Source of the DNA: Agrobacterium sp. a22-2
GTDB taxonomy: Bacteria > Pseudomonadota > Alphaproteobacteria > Rhizobiales > Rhizobiaceae
NCBI RefSeq assembly: GCF_012276985.1
Contig: NZ_JAAXMM010000005.1
Span: 1-64,000 of the forward strand
Direction: 5' to 3'
DNA: 64,000 bases
The notes below the pieces were generated by a model. The model was not told where the DNA came from. It saw only the letters and a program-made list of their open reading frames with translations, and searched no databases. Shown here piece by piece: positions 35,290-45,114 of this stretch; within the stretch, counting starts at the first letter, position 1; each line of letters opens with the position of its first letter. The translations under genes were made by a program, and so were the position numbers.

Positions 35290-36060
35290 TCAGTTCGGCA
35301 AGTCGTAGGGCCAGGTGGCCTGGGAGAAGACGCCGCCATCGACCCCCAGGGTCTGGCCGGTCACGAAACCCGCCTGGTCGCTGGCCAGGAACAGCACCGG
35401 GCCGGCGATATCGAGCGGCGTGCCGACCCGGCGCAGCGGCGTCACCTTCGACCAGACCGCGTCATAATCCGGCGCCTCGTCGAGGGTACGTTCGGTCAGG
35501 ATGGCACCGGGCGCCACGCAATTGACGCGGATGCCCTTCGGGCCCAGTTCGATCGCCGCCACCTTGGTGAACTGCTCGACGCCACCCTTGGAGGCGGTGT
35601 AATCGACCAGATGCGGAAAGCCGAGCTTGTTGCAGCCGGAGCCGAGATTGATGATCGAACCGGGCTTTTTCGCATCGATCATCGCCTGCGCGACGATCTT
35701 GGTGTTGAGGAAACAGCCCGTCAGGTTGGTGCGGATGACGTTGTTCCACTGCTCTTCCGTCAGATCGAGCAAAGACGACCAGGTCTGGATGCCGGCATTG
35801 TTGACCAGCACATCCGGCGCGCCGCCGAACCATTCGCAGGCCTTTTTGACAAATCCCGCCACCGCCTCGCCCTGGCCGACATCGCAGGCGAAGCCTTCGA
35901 CCTTCGCGCCCTTGCGGCCCAGCGACATCACCAGGCGGTCGGCCTCGGTGGGGCTGCCGATATAGGTGAAGGCGACGGCGTAACCTGCCTCGACAAAGGA
36001 CATGACCAGCTGCCGGCCTATGCCGCTGCTGCCGCCGGTGATGATCGCAAATTTCGTCAT
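35290..36060 (-). CDS. Short-chain dehydrogenase/reductase (256 aa)
   Basis: Classical SDR: cofactor motif TGGSSGIG (about residues 8-15), NNAG motif in DVLVNNAGIQ, catalytic Ser in INLGSGCNKL and YxxxK in VDYTASKGG. NAD(P)-dependent; the substrate is not predictable. GGGAGGA lies before the ATG. It converges with the binding protein gene across a 12-base gap. Confidence 0.9.
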   Translation of the reverse strand: MTKFAIITGGSSGIGRQLVMSFVEAGYAVAFTYIGSPTEADRLVMSLGRKGAKVEGFACDVGQGEAVAGFVKKACEWFGGAPDVLVNNAGIQTWSSLLDLTEEQWNNVIRTNLTGCFLNTKIVAQAMIDAKKPGSIINLGSGCNKLGFPHLVDYTASKGGVEQFTKVAAIELGPKGIRVNCVAPGAILTERTLDEAPDYDAVWSKVTPLRRVGTPLDIAGPVLFLASDQAGFVTGQTLGVDGGVFSQATWPYDLPN

Positions 36061-36255
36061 GAAGTCCTCCCCAACACGCTGTACCGCCCGGCCACCGCCG
36101 ATGCATTTGCTCTTGGCCGCTCATAGCACTATCCCGGCGCGGACCGCCAGATGCGGGCAAACACCGGCCAAGCTCGACCAAGGGCATGGTTGTGACTGCC
36201 GGTTCCCGATGCTATGGCACCGCCGACAGCCACGACCATCCAAGGAGCCAACCCG

Positions 36256-36933
36256 ATGACCCGCCCGCTTCTGATCGCCCCGTCGATCCTTGCCGCCAAT
36301 TTTGCCAAGCTCGGCCAGGAAGTCGCCGATGTCACTGAGGCCGGCGCGGACTGGATCCATCTCGATGTCATGGACGGCCATTTCGTGCCCAACATCTCCT
36401 ACGGTCCGGCCGTCATCAAAGCCCTGCGCCCACACACCAAGGCGGTGTTCGACTGCCATCTGATGATCTCGCCCGCCGATCCTTATCTCGAGGCCTTCGC
36501 CGATGCCGGTTGCGACGTCATCACCGTGCATGCCGAGGCCGGGCCGCATCTGCACCGCTCGCTGCAGACCATCCGGGCGCTCGGCAAGAAGGCCGGCGTG
36601 TCGATCAATCCGGCAACGCCCGTCTCGGTTCTCGAAACCGTCCTCGACGATCTCGACCTGATCCTGATCATGAGCGTCAATCCGGGCTTCGGCGGCCAGA
36701 AATTCATCCCCTATGCCGTCGACAAGATCGCCCAGGCCCATGCGCTGATCGGCAACCGGCCGATCGATCTCGAAGTCGATGGCGGCATCACGGTCGAGAC
36801 GGCACCGCTTGCCACGGCGGCCGGCGCCAATGTGCTGGTGGCCGGCTCGGCGATCTTCAAGGGCGAAGGCGTTGACGATTATCGCAAAACGGTCGACAGT
36901 TTGAAAAAAGCCGCGCAAGGAGGACGCCGTTGA
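36256..36933 (+). CDS. rpe: Ribulose-phosphate 3-epimerase (225 aa)
   Basis: The TIM-barrel motifs are typical: [50 protein letters not shown] and VDGGIT. The enzyme interconverts ribulose-5-P and xylulose-5-P in the pentose phosphate pathway. AAGGAG lies 9 bases before the ATG. The stop overlaps the TTG start of the DUF2259 gene. Confidence 0.96.
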   Translation: MTRPLLIAPSILAANFAKLGQEVADVTEAGADWIHLDVMDGHFVPNISYGPAVIKALRPHTKAVFDCHLMISPADPYLEAFADAGCDVITVHAEAGPHLHRSLQTIRALGKKAGVSINPATPVSVLETVLDDLDLILIMSVNPGFGGQKFIPYAVDKIAQAHALIGNRPIDLEVDGGITVETAPLATAAGANVLVAGSAIFKGEGVDDYRKTVDSLKKAAQGGRR

Positions 36934-37661
36934 TCATGAGGGTGAAGCGACTGGCCGCCGCCGTGCTTGCTGCACTGCTGGCAGGCCCGGTCTCAGCCGG
37001 CGATATCGCGGCCTTCTCGCCGATCGGCTTTTCGCCGGATGGCAGCATATTCGCGTTCGAGGAATATGGAATTCAGGATGGATCCGGCTTCCCCTATTCC
37101 AACATCTACGCCATCAACACCGTGGATGACACGTTCCTGCCGGGCACGCCGATCCGGACCCGCATCGACAACGAGCAGGCGGGTGTCGGGGCGGCCCGCG
37201 CGGAAAGTCTCGTCCAGGCACAGGTATGGATCGCCAAGCACAAGCTGACCGATCATCCGGGCCAGATGGTCGCCTTCGATCCGGTGAGCGAGGTCGGCGC
37301 CGATCCGCACAGCATCCGTTATCGCCCCTTCCCGGCCGAGCCAGCCATCGGCGAACCGTTCACATTGCAGATCGAGGAGTTGGAAGAGGCGCCGCCGGCG
37401 GCCTGCAAGGACGTCGTCAAGACGGTCAAGGGCTTCCGGCTGCTGTTGACCGAGCGGGACGGTGCCGCTGTCAAGGAGACGGTCTACCAGGACAGCCATG
37501 TGCCCGCCAGCCGCAATTGCCCGACCGGCTATCGCCTGGGCGGCGTGATGACCTTTCAGCCGACCAATGGCGATACGCTGCATATCGCTTTGGTCATGGT
37601 GATGAGCCACGGCTTCGAAGGGCGCGACGGACGCTGGATCGCCCTGCCGGTGCGCCCTTGA
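36930..37661 (+). CDS. DUF2259 exported protein (243 aa)
   Basis: A signal peptide ends GPVSAGD (about residue 24). The mature protein begins with [19 protein letters not shown], the hallmark of DUF2259 proteins. The function is unknown. A TTG start at 36930 is favoured: AAGGAGG ends six bases before it, and it overlaps the rpe stop (TTGA); an ATG two codons later is the alternative. Confidence 0.85.
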   Translation: MIMRVKRLAAAVLAALLAGPVSAGDIAAFSPIGFSPDGSIFAFEEYGIQDGSGFPYSNIYAINTVDDTFLPGTPIRTRIDNEQAGVGAARAESLVQAQVWIAKHKLTDHPGQMVAFDPVSEVGADPHSIRYRPFPAEPAIGEPFTLQIEELEEAPPAACKDVVKTVKGFRLLLTERDGAAVKETVYQDSHVPASRNCPTGYRLGGVMTFQPTNGDTLHIALVMVMSHGFEGRDGRWIALPVRP

Positions 37662-37713
37662 CCAACGCCGACACGCAGCAACCAAGCCCCCATGATGCCA
37701 AGGTTGCGCCGGC

Positions 37714-38211
37714 GTGAGCGGCCTTTTGGCAAGGCTCAGGGCAGCGCGCCCGGAACGGGGCGAATGGATCATCGGTGCCGTTGTCTGGGGCGTGGCCATG
37801 GCGCTTTGCATCTGCGCATCGCTGATGCTCAACCAGCGCCTGCCGGAAGCCCACCTGCCGCGGCTTCTCCTGGTTTATTTCATCGGCGGCATGCTGGCCT
37901 GGCTTGTTAGTCTGCCGCTGATCCGGTTCTGCGCGGTCGGCCGGACAACCGAGACACGCTTTGCCGCGTCCTTCCTGTTCCTGACGATCGGCACGACAGC
38001 GGCAACCGCCTTGATCTTTGCCCTGCAATACCGTCTCTTCTACGCGCAATGGCATGCGCCGTTCGGAACCCGGATCTGGGCCTTCCAGTTCGTTTTCACC
38101 TCGGCCTCCGCCGTCTACCAGTTCGCCGTTCTCGGCCTGCGGCTCTATCTGCCGCTGGGGCTTTTGTTCCTGACGGGCGCAAGTGTGCTGCTGACCCATC
38201 GCAGCCGTTGA
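37714..38211 (+). CDS. Hypothetical membrane protein (165 aa)
   Basis: Four membrane segments are visible (about 18-40, 48-70, 84-104 and 118-160, the last region possibly double). Starts with GTG after an AAGG. The family is not recognised, although such small four-helix proteins are common beside purB in rhizobia as far as I can judge. Probably part of the rpe-DUF2259 transcript. Confidence 0.7.
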   Translation: MSGLLARLRAARPERGEWIIGAVVWGVAMALCICASLMLNQRLPEAHLPRLLLVYFIGGMLAWLVSLPLIRFCAVGRTTETRFAASFLFLTIGTTAATALIFALQYRLFYAQWHAPFGTRIWAFQFVFTSASAVYQFAVLGLRLYLPLGLLFLTGASVLLTHRSR

Positions 38212-38275
38212 GATTGCCGCCGGTCTTTGCTAAAGCGGCGCCAACCGCCGCATCTTGAAAGAAAGCTGAAAGCCC

Positions 38276-39577
38276 ATGATCCCGCGCTATTCCCGACCCG
38301 ACATGGTTGCCATCTGGTCGCCGGAGACCAAGTTCCGCATCTGGTTCGAGATCGAGGCCCATGCCTGCGACGCCCTGGCTGAGCTCGGCGTCATTCCGAA
38401 ATCGGCGGCTGAGACCATCTGGGAAAAAGGCGGCAGCGCCACCTTCGACGTCGCCCGCATCGACGAGATCGAGGCCGTCACCAAGCATGACGTCATCGCC
38501 TTCCTGACGCATCTGGCCGAGTTCATCGGCCCGGACAGCCGCTTCGTGCACCAGGGCATGACCTCGTCCGACGTGCTCGACACGACGTTCAACATCCAGC
38601 TGGTGCGGGCTGCAGACCTGTTGCTCATCGGCGTCGACCGCGTTCTGGCGGCGCTCAAGACCCGCGCCTTCGAGCACAAGGACACGGTGCGAATCGGCCG
38701 CAGCCATGGCATCCATGCCGAGCCGACCACCATGGGCCTGACCTTCGCCCGCTTCTACGCCGAAATGAGCCGCAACCGCGCTCGCCTGGTTGCGGCCCGC
38801 GCGGAAGTCGCCACCGGCGCGATCTCGGGCGCCGTCGGCACCTTTGCCAATATCGACCCGGCTGTCGAGGAGCATGTCTGCGCCAAGCTCGGCCTCACCC
38901 CCGAGCCGGTCTCGACCCAGGTCATTCCGCGCGACCGCCATGCGATGTTCTTCGCAACACTCGGCGTCATCGCCTCGTCGATCGAGAATGTGGCGATCGA
39001 GATCCGTCACATGCAGCGCACCGAAGTTCTGGAGGCGGAAGAATTCTTCTCGCCCGGCCAGAAGGGCTCGTCGGCCATGCCGCACAAGCGCAATCCGGTG
39101 CTGACCGAGAATCTCACCGGCCTTGCCCGGCTGGTGCGTATGTCTGTGGTGCCGGCGCTGGAAAACGTGGCGCTGTGGCACGAGCGCGACATCAGCCATT
39201 CGAGCGTCGAGCGGGCGATCGGCCCGGACACGACGATCACGCTGGATTTCGCCCTGAACCGCCTGGCCGGCGTGGTCGAAAAGCTGGTGATCTACCCGGA
39301 AAACATGTTGAAGAACATGAACAAGTTCCGCGGCCTGGTGATGAGCCAGCGGGTGCTGCTGGCGCTCACGCAAGCCGGCGTCAGCCGCGAGGATTCCTAC
39401 CGCCTGGTGCAGCGCAATGCGATGCGCGTCTGGGAAAAGGGTGCCGACTTCCTTGAGGAATTGCTGGCCGACGAGGAGGTGCGGGCCGCCCTGCCCGAGG
39501 CCGAGATCCGTGAAAAGTTCGATCTTGGCTACCACACCAAACATGTCGACACGATCTTCAAGCGGGTCTTCGGCTAG
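38276..39577 (+). CDS. purB: Adenylosuccinate lyase (433 aa)
   Basis: PurB acts twice in purine synthesis, splitting SAICAR and adenylosuccinate. The fumarase/lyase signature GSSAMPHKRNPV (about residue 262 on), the catalytic His region TSSDVLDTTFN and GRSHGIHAEPT are present. The length is normal. A terminator follows the stop. Other pur genes lie 4-10 kb away on the same strand. Confidence 0.96.
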   Translation: MIPRYSRPDMVAIWSPETKFRIWFEIEAHACDALAELGVIPKSAAETIWEKGGSATFDVARIDEIEAVTKHDVIAFLTHLAEFIGPDSRFVHQGMTSSDVLDTTFNIQLVRAADLLLIGVDRVLAALKTRAFEHKDTVRIGRSHGIHAEPTTMGLTFARFYAEMSRNRARLVAARAEVATGAISGAVGTFANIDPAVEEHVCAKLGLTPEPVSTQVIPRDRHAMFFATLGVIASSIENVAIEIRHMQRTEVLEAEEFFSPGQKGSSAMPHKRNPVLTENLTGLARLVRMSVVPALENVALWHERDISHSSVERAIGPDTTITLDFALNRLAGVVEKLVIYPENMLKNMNKFRGLVMSQRVLLALTQAGVSREDSYRLVQRNAMRVWEKGADFLEELLADEEVRAALPEAEIREKFDLGYHTKHVDTIFKRVFG

Positions 39578-39603
39578 GATCAGGTTCATCGAAGACGTGG
39601 CGG

Positions 39604-39627
39604 AGGCCCGGCGTCGCCGGGCCTTTT
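39604..39627 (+). terminator. Rho-independent terminator after purB
   Basis: A perfect 9-bp stem (39604-39612 with 39616-39624), a three-base loop and a short T run lie 27 bases after purB. Confidence 0.8.
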
Positions 39628-39684
39628 CCACCCGAAAGCCTGTAAGACCTTGACGCAACCGAAGACGATACGCAGATAAGGCCC

Positions 39685-40239
39685 ATGAAGGCATCCGACG
39701 CACATATTCTCATCGTTCCCGGCTACACCAATTCCGGACCGGACCACTGGCAGACCCGCTGGCAGAACAAGCTTTCAACGGCGCGCCGCGTCGAGCAGGC
39801 CGAATGGTCGAAGCCGGTGCGCGAAGACTGGGTTCAGCGCCTTGTCGAAGAGGTCAATGCCTCGACCAAGCCCGTGGTGCTGGTGGCGCATTCTCTTGGC
39901 GTTGCGACCGCGATCCATGCCATTCCGCATTTCAAGGCGCCGGTTGCCGGTGCCTTTCTCGTGGCGCCGCCGGATGTCGCCAATCCCGCGATCCGGCCGA
40001 AGCACCTGATGACCTTCGGGCCCTATCCACGCGATCCCCTGCCCTTTCCGTCGATGACCATTGCCAGCCGTAACGATCCGTTCGGCACTTACGAGCACGC
40101 CGAGGACATCGCCAATGCCTGGGGTTCGATGCTGATCGATGCCGGCGAAGCGGGACACATCAATGCCGATTCCGGCCATGGCCCCTGGCCGGAAGGCACG
40201 ATGGTCTTCGCCCAGTTCCTGAGCCGCCTTAAGCCGTGA
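39685..40239 (+). CDS. RBBP9/YdeN-type alpha/beta hydrolase (184 aa)
   Basis: The fold starts ILIVPGYTNSGPDHWQTRW, has nucleophile elbow VAHSLGV (Ser about 70) and ends with GHINADSGHGPWPEG, the family's conserved His region. These small serine hydrolases have no settled substrate. AAGG lies before the ATG. Transcribed alone. Confidence 0.9.
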   Translation: MKASDAHILIVPGYTNSGPDHWQTRWQNKLSTARRVEQAEWSKPVREDWVQRLVEEVNASTKPVVLVAHSLGVATAIHAIPHFKAPVAGAFLVAPPDVANPAIRPKHLMTFGPYPRDPLPFPSMTIASRNDPFGTYEHAEDIANAWGSMLIDAGEAGHINADSGHGPWPEGTMVFAQFLSRLKP

Positions 40240-40386
40240 CCGAGAAGGCATGGGCAGTCGCAGAGGCTCTTTGCGCCAAATGTGGCAATTCCAGACGGAA
40301 TGCTCAGATTTAACCTGACGAATTAAATCCACCTTAAGCAACATTCGCTAGCTTGCCTCAACCTAGGATGTAAGCGAGACGAAGAG

Positions 40387-42972
40387 TTGCCCTTGCGCGC
40401 GCCTGAACCCGCAGAAGCACACGATCATGCAGCCGCCCGTTTCGGCTGGCTTTTTGATTACCTGCCACTGCCCGCCGCGGTGCTCCGCCATGATGGAGGC
40501 CTGGAGGCCGTCAATCCGCTGTTCTGCGATCTCTGCGGCCGGGGTGAATGGCATCTGCTCGGCACGTCGCTTGCCGATCTCGTCCACCCAGATGATCGGC
40601 CAATCTTTCAAGCCATGTTGACGTCGGCCATGCCAGCAGCTCGCAAAACGGGACAGCTGGAACTGCGCCTCGTCGACACAAAGGGCCGTGATCGTTGGGT
40701 GATGGCGTCGATCGGTGTTCTGGACCAGGGGACCGGCGGTTCACTTCCTTCCCTGATCGTTCAATTCACCGATGTAAGCGCTCACAAAGCTGAGATGGCC
40801 AACCTTGCCGAGGCCGAGAGCCGCTGGAATTTTGCGCTGGTCTGCTCCGCATCCGGCGTCTGGGATCATCGCCTTGATAATGGCCAGATGTATTACTCGG
40901 AGATCTGGCGCAAGATCCGCGGGCTGGAGCCGGGCGATCCCTATCCGCCGACGACCGAGGAATGGCTGGAACTGGTCCATCCGGACGACCGGGTCGGTGT
41001 GTTGCACAGTATCGAGCGGCAGAATGCCGGCGATCCTGACTATACGACATTCGAATATCGGGAGCGCCACAAGGATGGCCGGTGGATCTGGATCGAGTGC
41101 CGCGGCGCCTGCGTCGAATGGGATGCGGAGGGTCGGCCGGCACGGATCATTGGTACAGACACCGATATCACCGGCCGCAAAGTGTCGGAGGAAATGCTGG
41201 CACGCATGTCGCGTCGGCTGAAACTGGCACTCGAGGTTTCACGCGTCGGGGTCTTCGAAACCGATTTCGATGCCGGCACGTCGAACTGGGACGAAGGCAT
41301 GCTGGCCATCTTCGGCCTGGACCGCCAATGCTCGGAGAAGACGGTCGAGATCGGCGGCGTTTGGGAAGCAATGCTGCATCCCGACGATGCCCAGCGACTT
41401 TTCGAACGGGTCGATTATCACGTCCAGAACCTGCTGCCGTTTTCCGACGAATACCGCATCATCCTCGATGACGGTTCGGAACGATACATCCGCTCACGCA
41501 CCATGCCGTTCATCGATAGCGATGGGCATCGCAAGATGATCGGCGCCAATTGGGACGTCACGGCAGATCTTGCCCTGCATCGCGAGTTGGAACGGGCAAA
41601 AAACCTGGCCGAGGCGCGCACCTGCGAATTGGAAATCACCAAGGCGCATATCGAGCATATCGCGCTGCACGACCACCTGACCGATCTGCCGAACCGGCGC
41701 TATCTCGACGAGATGCTGGACCGACTGGCGCAGGACTGTGCCGGCCAAGGCGGCGGCATTGCGGTGCTGCATATCGATCTCGACCGGTTCAAGCAGATCA
41801 ACGACACACTGGGTCACAATGCCGGCGATATGATGCTGAAGCACGCGTCGAAAGTGCTGAAGGCCAATATACGCGACGGGGATTTCGTGGCGCGTATCGG
41901 TGGAGACGAATTCGTCTTTATTGCACGTTTCGACGGCTCGATGCGCAAGCTCTCCAACCTGGCCGACCGGATCATCGACAAGATGCGCCGGCCGGTGACC
42001 TATGAAAGCCATGAGTGCCGGATCGGCGCCAGCATCGGCATCGCATTTAGCAACGGCCCGCAGACCGACGCGCGGCAATTGCTGCTGAATGCCGACATCG
42101 CGCTTTACCATGCCAAGAACCGCGGCCGGAACCGGCACGAGTTCTTCTCAAGGGACTCGCACAGCCAGATGGTCACCACCAAGCGCGTCTCGGACGAGAT
42201 TCTGCGCGGACTGGAATTCGATGAATTCACGCCTTTCTACCAGTTCCAGTTCGACGCCCGGACCCTTGATATCGTCGGCGTCGAAACCCTTGCGCGGTGG
42301 CGGCATCCGACACGCGGCATTCTGACCCCTGACAAGTTTCTGAGCATTGCCGACGACCTCGACGTGGTCGCGATCATCGACGGCGTGATCCTCGACAAGG
42401 CGCTTGTCGATTTCGGCAAATGGCGGGCCAAGGGCCTGGCCATTCCGAAACTGTCGGTGAACGTATCGTCGCGGCGCCTGCATGACCCGGCCCTGAAGAA
42501 AGCGCTCAGCGCATTGGTGATGGAGCCGGGAACCGTATCGTTCGAACTGTTGGAATCGACCTTTCTCGACGAATACGACGATCAGGTCGTCGAGAACCTC
42601 GCGCATCTCCAGCAGATGGGCATCGATATCGAGATCGACGATTTCGGCACCGGCCATGCCTCGATCGTCAGCCTGTTGCGGCTCAATCCCCGCACCTTGA
42701 AGATCGACCGGCAGTTGATCCAGTCGATCACGACCTCCCATGAACAGCGCAAGCTGGTCGGCTCGATCATCGATATCGGCCATTCGCTGAACATCCGCGT
42801 CATCGCGGAAGGAGTGGAAACGCCGGAACACGCCCAGGTCCTGCTCGAACTCGGCTGCGACACGCTGCAGGGCTTCGGTCTCGCCCGGCCCATGGCTTAC
42901 AGGGATATTCAGGCCTTCATCGCCGCGCAATCCTGGCGCAAAGGCATGCTCGACCCAACACTGCGCCATTGA
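40387..42972 (+). CDS. PAS-PAS-PAS-GGDEF-EAL cyclic-di-GMP enzyme (861 aa)
   Basis: No membrane segment is seen. Three PAS domains lie at about 16-133, 140-265 and 275-395, followed by GGDEF at about 425-585 and EAL at about 605-850. The cyclase motif GGDEF (505-509) is intact and is preceded by an RxxD inhibition site (R496-D499) at the right spacing. In the EAL domain the signature reads ETL, and NVSSRRL, FELLEST, EIDDFGTGHAS, KIDRQLI and EGVETPEH are present, so the phosphodiesterase may also be active. The start is a TTG; no good ATG exists nearby. It probably senses a redox or small ligand through PAS. Confidence 0.92.
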   Translation: MPLRAPEPAEAHDHAAARFGWLFDYLPLPAAVLRHDGGLEAVNPLFCDLCGRGEWHLLGTSLADLVHPDDRPIFQAMLTSAMPAARKTGQLELRLVDTKGRDRWVMASIGVLDQGTGGSLPSLIVQFTDVSAHKAEMANLAEAESRWNFALVCSASGVWDHRLDNGQMYYSEIWRKIRGLEPGDPYPPTTEEWLELVHPDDRVGVLHSIERQNAGDPDYTTFEYRERHKDGRWIWIECRGACVEWDAEGRPARIIGTDTDITGRKVSEEMLARMSRRLKLALEVSRVGVFETDFDAGTSNWDEGMLAIFGLDRQCSEKTVEIGGVWEAMLHPDDAQRLFERVDYHVQNLLPFSDEYRIILDDGSERYIRSRTMPFIDSDGHRKMIGANWDVTADLALHRELERAKNLAEARTCELEITKAHIEHIALHDHLTDLPNRRYLDEMLDRLAQDCAGQGGGIAVLHIDLDRFKQINDTLGHNAGDMMLKHASKVLKANIRDGDFVARIGGDEFVFIARFDGSMRKLSNLADRIIDKMRRPVTYESHECRIGASIGIAFSNGPQTDARQLLLNADIALYHAKNRGRNRHEFFSRDSHSQMVTTKRVSDEILRGLEFDEFTPFYQFQFDARTLDIVGVETLARWRHPTRGILTPDKFLSIADDLDVVAIIDGVILDKALVDFGKWRAKGLAIPKLSVNVSSRRLHDPALKKALSALVMEPGTVSFELLESTFLDEYDDQVVENLAHLQQMGIDIEIDDFGTGHASIVSLLRLNPRTLKIDRQLIQSITTSHEQRKLVGSIIDIGHSLNIRVIAEGVETPEHAQVLLELGCDTLQGFGLARPMAYRDIQAFIAAQSWRKGMLDPTLRH

Positions 42973-43011
42973 ACAGGCGGACCGGGCGCGGCCTATTGCA
43001 ATCTCCAAAAC

Positions 43012-43046
43012 AAAAAAAGCGCGCGTCGACCGGGTCGCGCGCGCTT
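43012..43046 (-). terminator. Rho-independent terminator of the zeta-subunit gene
   Basis: A perfect 9-bp stem (43017-43025 with 43038-43046) is followed on the minus strand by a run of seven T. It lies 19 bases after the stop of the zeta gene. Confidence 0.85.
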
Positions 43047-43065
43047 GTTCGTTGTCGAAGGTCGC

Positions 43066-43380
43066 TTAGTTGTTCTGGAGCTGATCGACGGCCTGGGCCA
43101 GAAGCTCCAGCATCTTGGCGCGGATTTCGTCGTCGCTGACGGTCACGCCGCCAGCCGTCAGGTCGCCGCGTACCTTGCGGAACACATCCTCGTCGCCGGC
43201 TTCTTCGAAATCGGACGCGACCACTTCCTTGGCATAAGCGTCCGCATCGGCATGGCCGAGCAGGCCGGCTGCCCAAAGACCAAGCAGTTTGTTGCGGCGC
43301 GCTTCCGCCTTGAACTTGAGCTCCTGGTCATGCGCGAACTTGTTTTCAAAAGCTTTTTCGCGATCACTGATGCCGCTCAT
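43066..43380 (-). CDS. F1-ATPase inhibitor zeta subunit, DUF1476 (104 aa)
   Basis: The start MSGISDREKAFENKFAHDQEL and the following KAEARRNKLLGLWAAGLLG are diagnostic of the alphaproteobacterial zeta subunit, which blocks ATP hydrolysis by F1Fo-ATPase through its N-terminal helix. The C-terminal four-helix part is complete. The gene is transcribed alone and away from purC. Confidence 0.93.
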   Translation of the reverse strand: MSGISDREKAFENKFAHDQELKFKAEARRNKLLGLWAAGLLGHADADAYAKEVVASDFEEAGDEDVFRKVRGDLTAGGVTVSDDEIRAKMLELLAQAVDQLQNN

Positions 43381-43614
43381 CTGCGTCTCCCAAAATAATG
43401 CCGTGGATTGCGGGGTTTGTTTCCCCCATTAATCAAAAGCCTGTACAAAGTGCAATGCACCGTTTGTCGATTCTAAGGCCTATTCCCATTTGGACGAAAT
43501 AAAGGGAAGGAACAACAGCCGCATTGTGAAAACCGTCGGTTTCCGCTATGGGACCGCTTCAATGATCGACCCCACGCGTCCCTCGAGCGACGCCAACAGC
43601 AGAGACAACCAGCC

Positions 43615-44379
43615 ATGAACCGTCGCCGCCGTATTTACGAAGGCAAGGCAAAGATCCTTTATGAAGGACCGGAGCCGGGCACGCTGATCCAGTTCTTCAA
43701 GGACGACGCCACCGCGTTCAACAAGAAGAAGCATGATGTCATCGACGGCAAGGGTGTCCTGAACAACCGAATTTCGGAATATGTGTTCACGCATCTGAAC
43801 AAGATCGGCATCCCCACCCATTTCATCCGCCGCCTCAACATGCGCGAGCAGTTGATCAAGGAAGTGGAGATCATTCCGCTTGAGATCGTCGTGCGCAACG
43901 TGGCGGCCGGTTCGCTGTCGAAGCGCCTCGGCATCGAGGAAGGCGTGGTCCTGCCGCGCTCGATCATCGAGTTCTACTACAAGTCCGACGCGCTCGAGGA
44001 CCCGATCGTCTCCGAAGAGCACATCACCGCCTTCGGCTGGGCCAATCCCGCCGAACTCGACGACATCATGGCACTGGCCATTCGCGTCAACGACTTCCTG
44101 AGCGGCCTCTTCCTCGGCATCGGCATCCAGCTTGTCGACTTCAAGATCGAATGCGGCCGCCTTTACGAAGGCGACATGATGCGCATCATCCTGGCCGACG
44201 AGATCTCGCCCGACAGCTGCCGGCTGTGGGATATCGAGACCAACGAAAAGCTCGACAAGGACCGCTTTCGCCAGGATCTCGGCGGATTGCTGGAAGCCTA
44301 TCAGGAAGTCGCACGCCGTCTCGGCATCATCAACGAGAACGAGCCGCTGCGCGGTACCGGACCGGTTCTGGTCAAGTAA
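43615..44379 (+). CDS. purC: SAICAR synthetase (254 aa)
   Basis: PurC makes SAICAR from CAIR and aspartate with ATP. Typical motifs: [11 protein letters not shown] (ATP loop), [35 protein letters not shown] and [10 protein letters not shown]. It is the first gene of purC-purS-(two small genes)-purQ. Upstream sequence has no strong ribosome-binding site. Confidence 0.96.
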   Translation: MNRRRRIYEGKAKILYEGPEPGTLIQFFKDDATAFNKKKHDVIDGKGVLNNRISEYVFTHLNKIGIPTHFIRRLNMREQLIKEVEIIPLEIVVRNVAAGSLSKRLGIEEGVVLPRSIIEFYYKSDALEDPIVSEEHITAFGWANPAELDDIMALAIRVNDFLSGLFLGIGIQLVDFKIECGRLYEGDMMRIILADEISPDSCRLWDIETNEKLDKDRFRQDLGGLLEAYQEVARRLGIINENEPLRGTGPVLVK

Positions 44380-44396
44380 CAACGGAGAGAGTGGAA

Positions 44397-44639
44397 GTGA
44401 TCAAGGCACGCGTGACCGTCACACTGAAAAATGGCGTTCTCGACCCGCAGGGCAAGGCGATCGAAGGCGCGCTCGGCGCCCTCGGTTTCGACGGCGTCGG
44501 ACATGTCCGCCAGGGCAAGGTTTTCGACCTGGAACTGGAAGGCACCGACACGGCCAAGGCGGAAGCCGACCTCAAGGCGATGTGCGAAAAGCTGCTCGCC
44601 AACACGGTCATCGAGAACTATACTATCGCTCTCGCCTAA
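44397..44639 (+). CDS. purS: FGAM synthetase subunit PurS (80 aa)
   Basis: PurS bridges PurL and PurQ in the three-part formylglycinamidine ribonucleotide synthetase. The small protein (IKARVTVTLKNGVLDPQGKA, then FDGVGHVRQGKVFDLEL) fits the family in length. GTG at 44397 is chosen as start because GGAGAG lies seven bases upstream; another GTG six bases earlier is too close to it. It follows purC after 17 bases. Confidence 0.93.
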   Translation: MIKARVTVTLKNGVLDPQGKAIEGALGALGFDGVGHVRQGKVFDLELEGTDTAKAEADLKAMCEKLLANTVIENYTIALA

Positions 44640-44657
44640 CGGTTGAAGGGTGATGCG

Positions 44658-44864
44658 ATGGCTGAAGTCACAAGAGACATGATCTTCACTGAGATCCTCA
44701 GGCTGGATGATCGTGTGGCGGAAACAACAGCAAGCATGCAGGAACTCCTGCAGTTCATGAAGGATATGAATCGCGAATTGGCTGAGGGCCGAGCCCAGAC
44801 AGAGGCTCTCAAGAAATCGCTGTTCGGCAACCGGTTCGATCATCAAGGAGCGTTGCTTGGCTGA
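44658..44864 (+). CDS. Small coiled-coil protein A within the pur operon (68 aa)
   Basis: The whole protein looks helical, with heptad-like spacing of Leu, Met and Ile (IFTEILRLDDRVAETTASM, then QELLQFMKDMNREL). It begins MAEVTRDM, nearly the same as the next gene (MAEVTQEL), which suggests a duplicated pair. AAGGG lies seven bases before the ATG. The 3' end overlaps the next gene by eight bases. Function unknown; it may be a dimerising partner of its neighbour. Confidence 0.72.
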   Translation: MAEVTRDMIFTEILRLDDRVAETTASMQELLQFMKDMNRELAEGRAQTEALKKSLFGNRFDHQGALLG

Positions 44865-45114
44865 GGTTACGCAGGAGCTTGTTCAGGAACTCTTGCGCCG
44901 CCTCCATCAGAGAGCGGACAAATCAGACAATACAGCGCACGATCTGCGGAACGAATTGAACTCCATGCGCTTGGTCATTCATGCGCATCAGAACGACATA
45001 AACAATCTCTACACGATGCTGCATCAGTTGGATGCGCGGCTAGAGAGAATAGAAAATCGGCTGGAGTTGCGTGAACTCCAGGAAGCACAATCAAGGTTCG
45101 AGCCACATCCATGA
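44857..45114 (+). CDS. Small coiled-coil protein B within the pur operon (85 aa)
   Basis: A TTG start is supported by AAGGAG six bases upstream. The protein is almost entirely predicted coiled coil ([20 protein letters not shown], then ENRLELREL), like small helical proteins found in many copies in rhizobia. It shares its first residues with protein A. It overlaps protein A by eight bases and purQ by four (ATGA), so it is firmly part of the operon. A link to PurQ or PurS cannot be shown from sequence. Confidence 0.75.
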   Translation: MAEVTQELVQELLRRLHQRADKSDNTAHDLRNELNSMRLVIHAHQNDINNLYTMLHQLDARLERIENRLELRELQEAQSRFEPHP

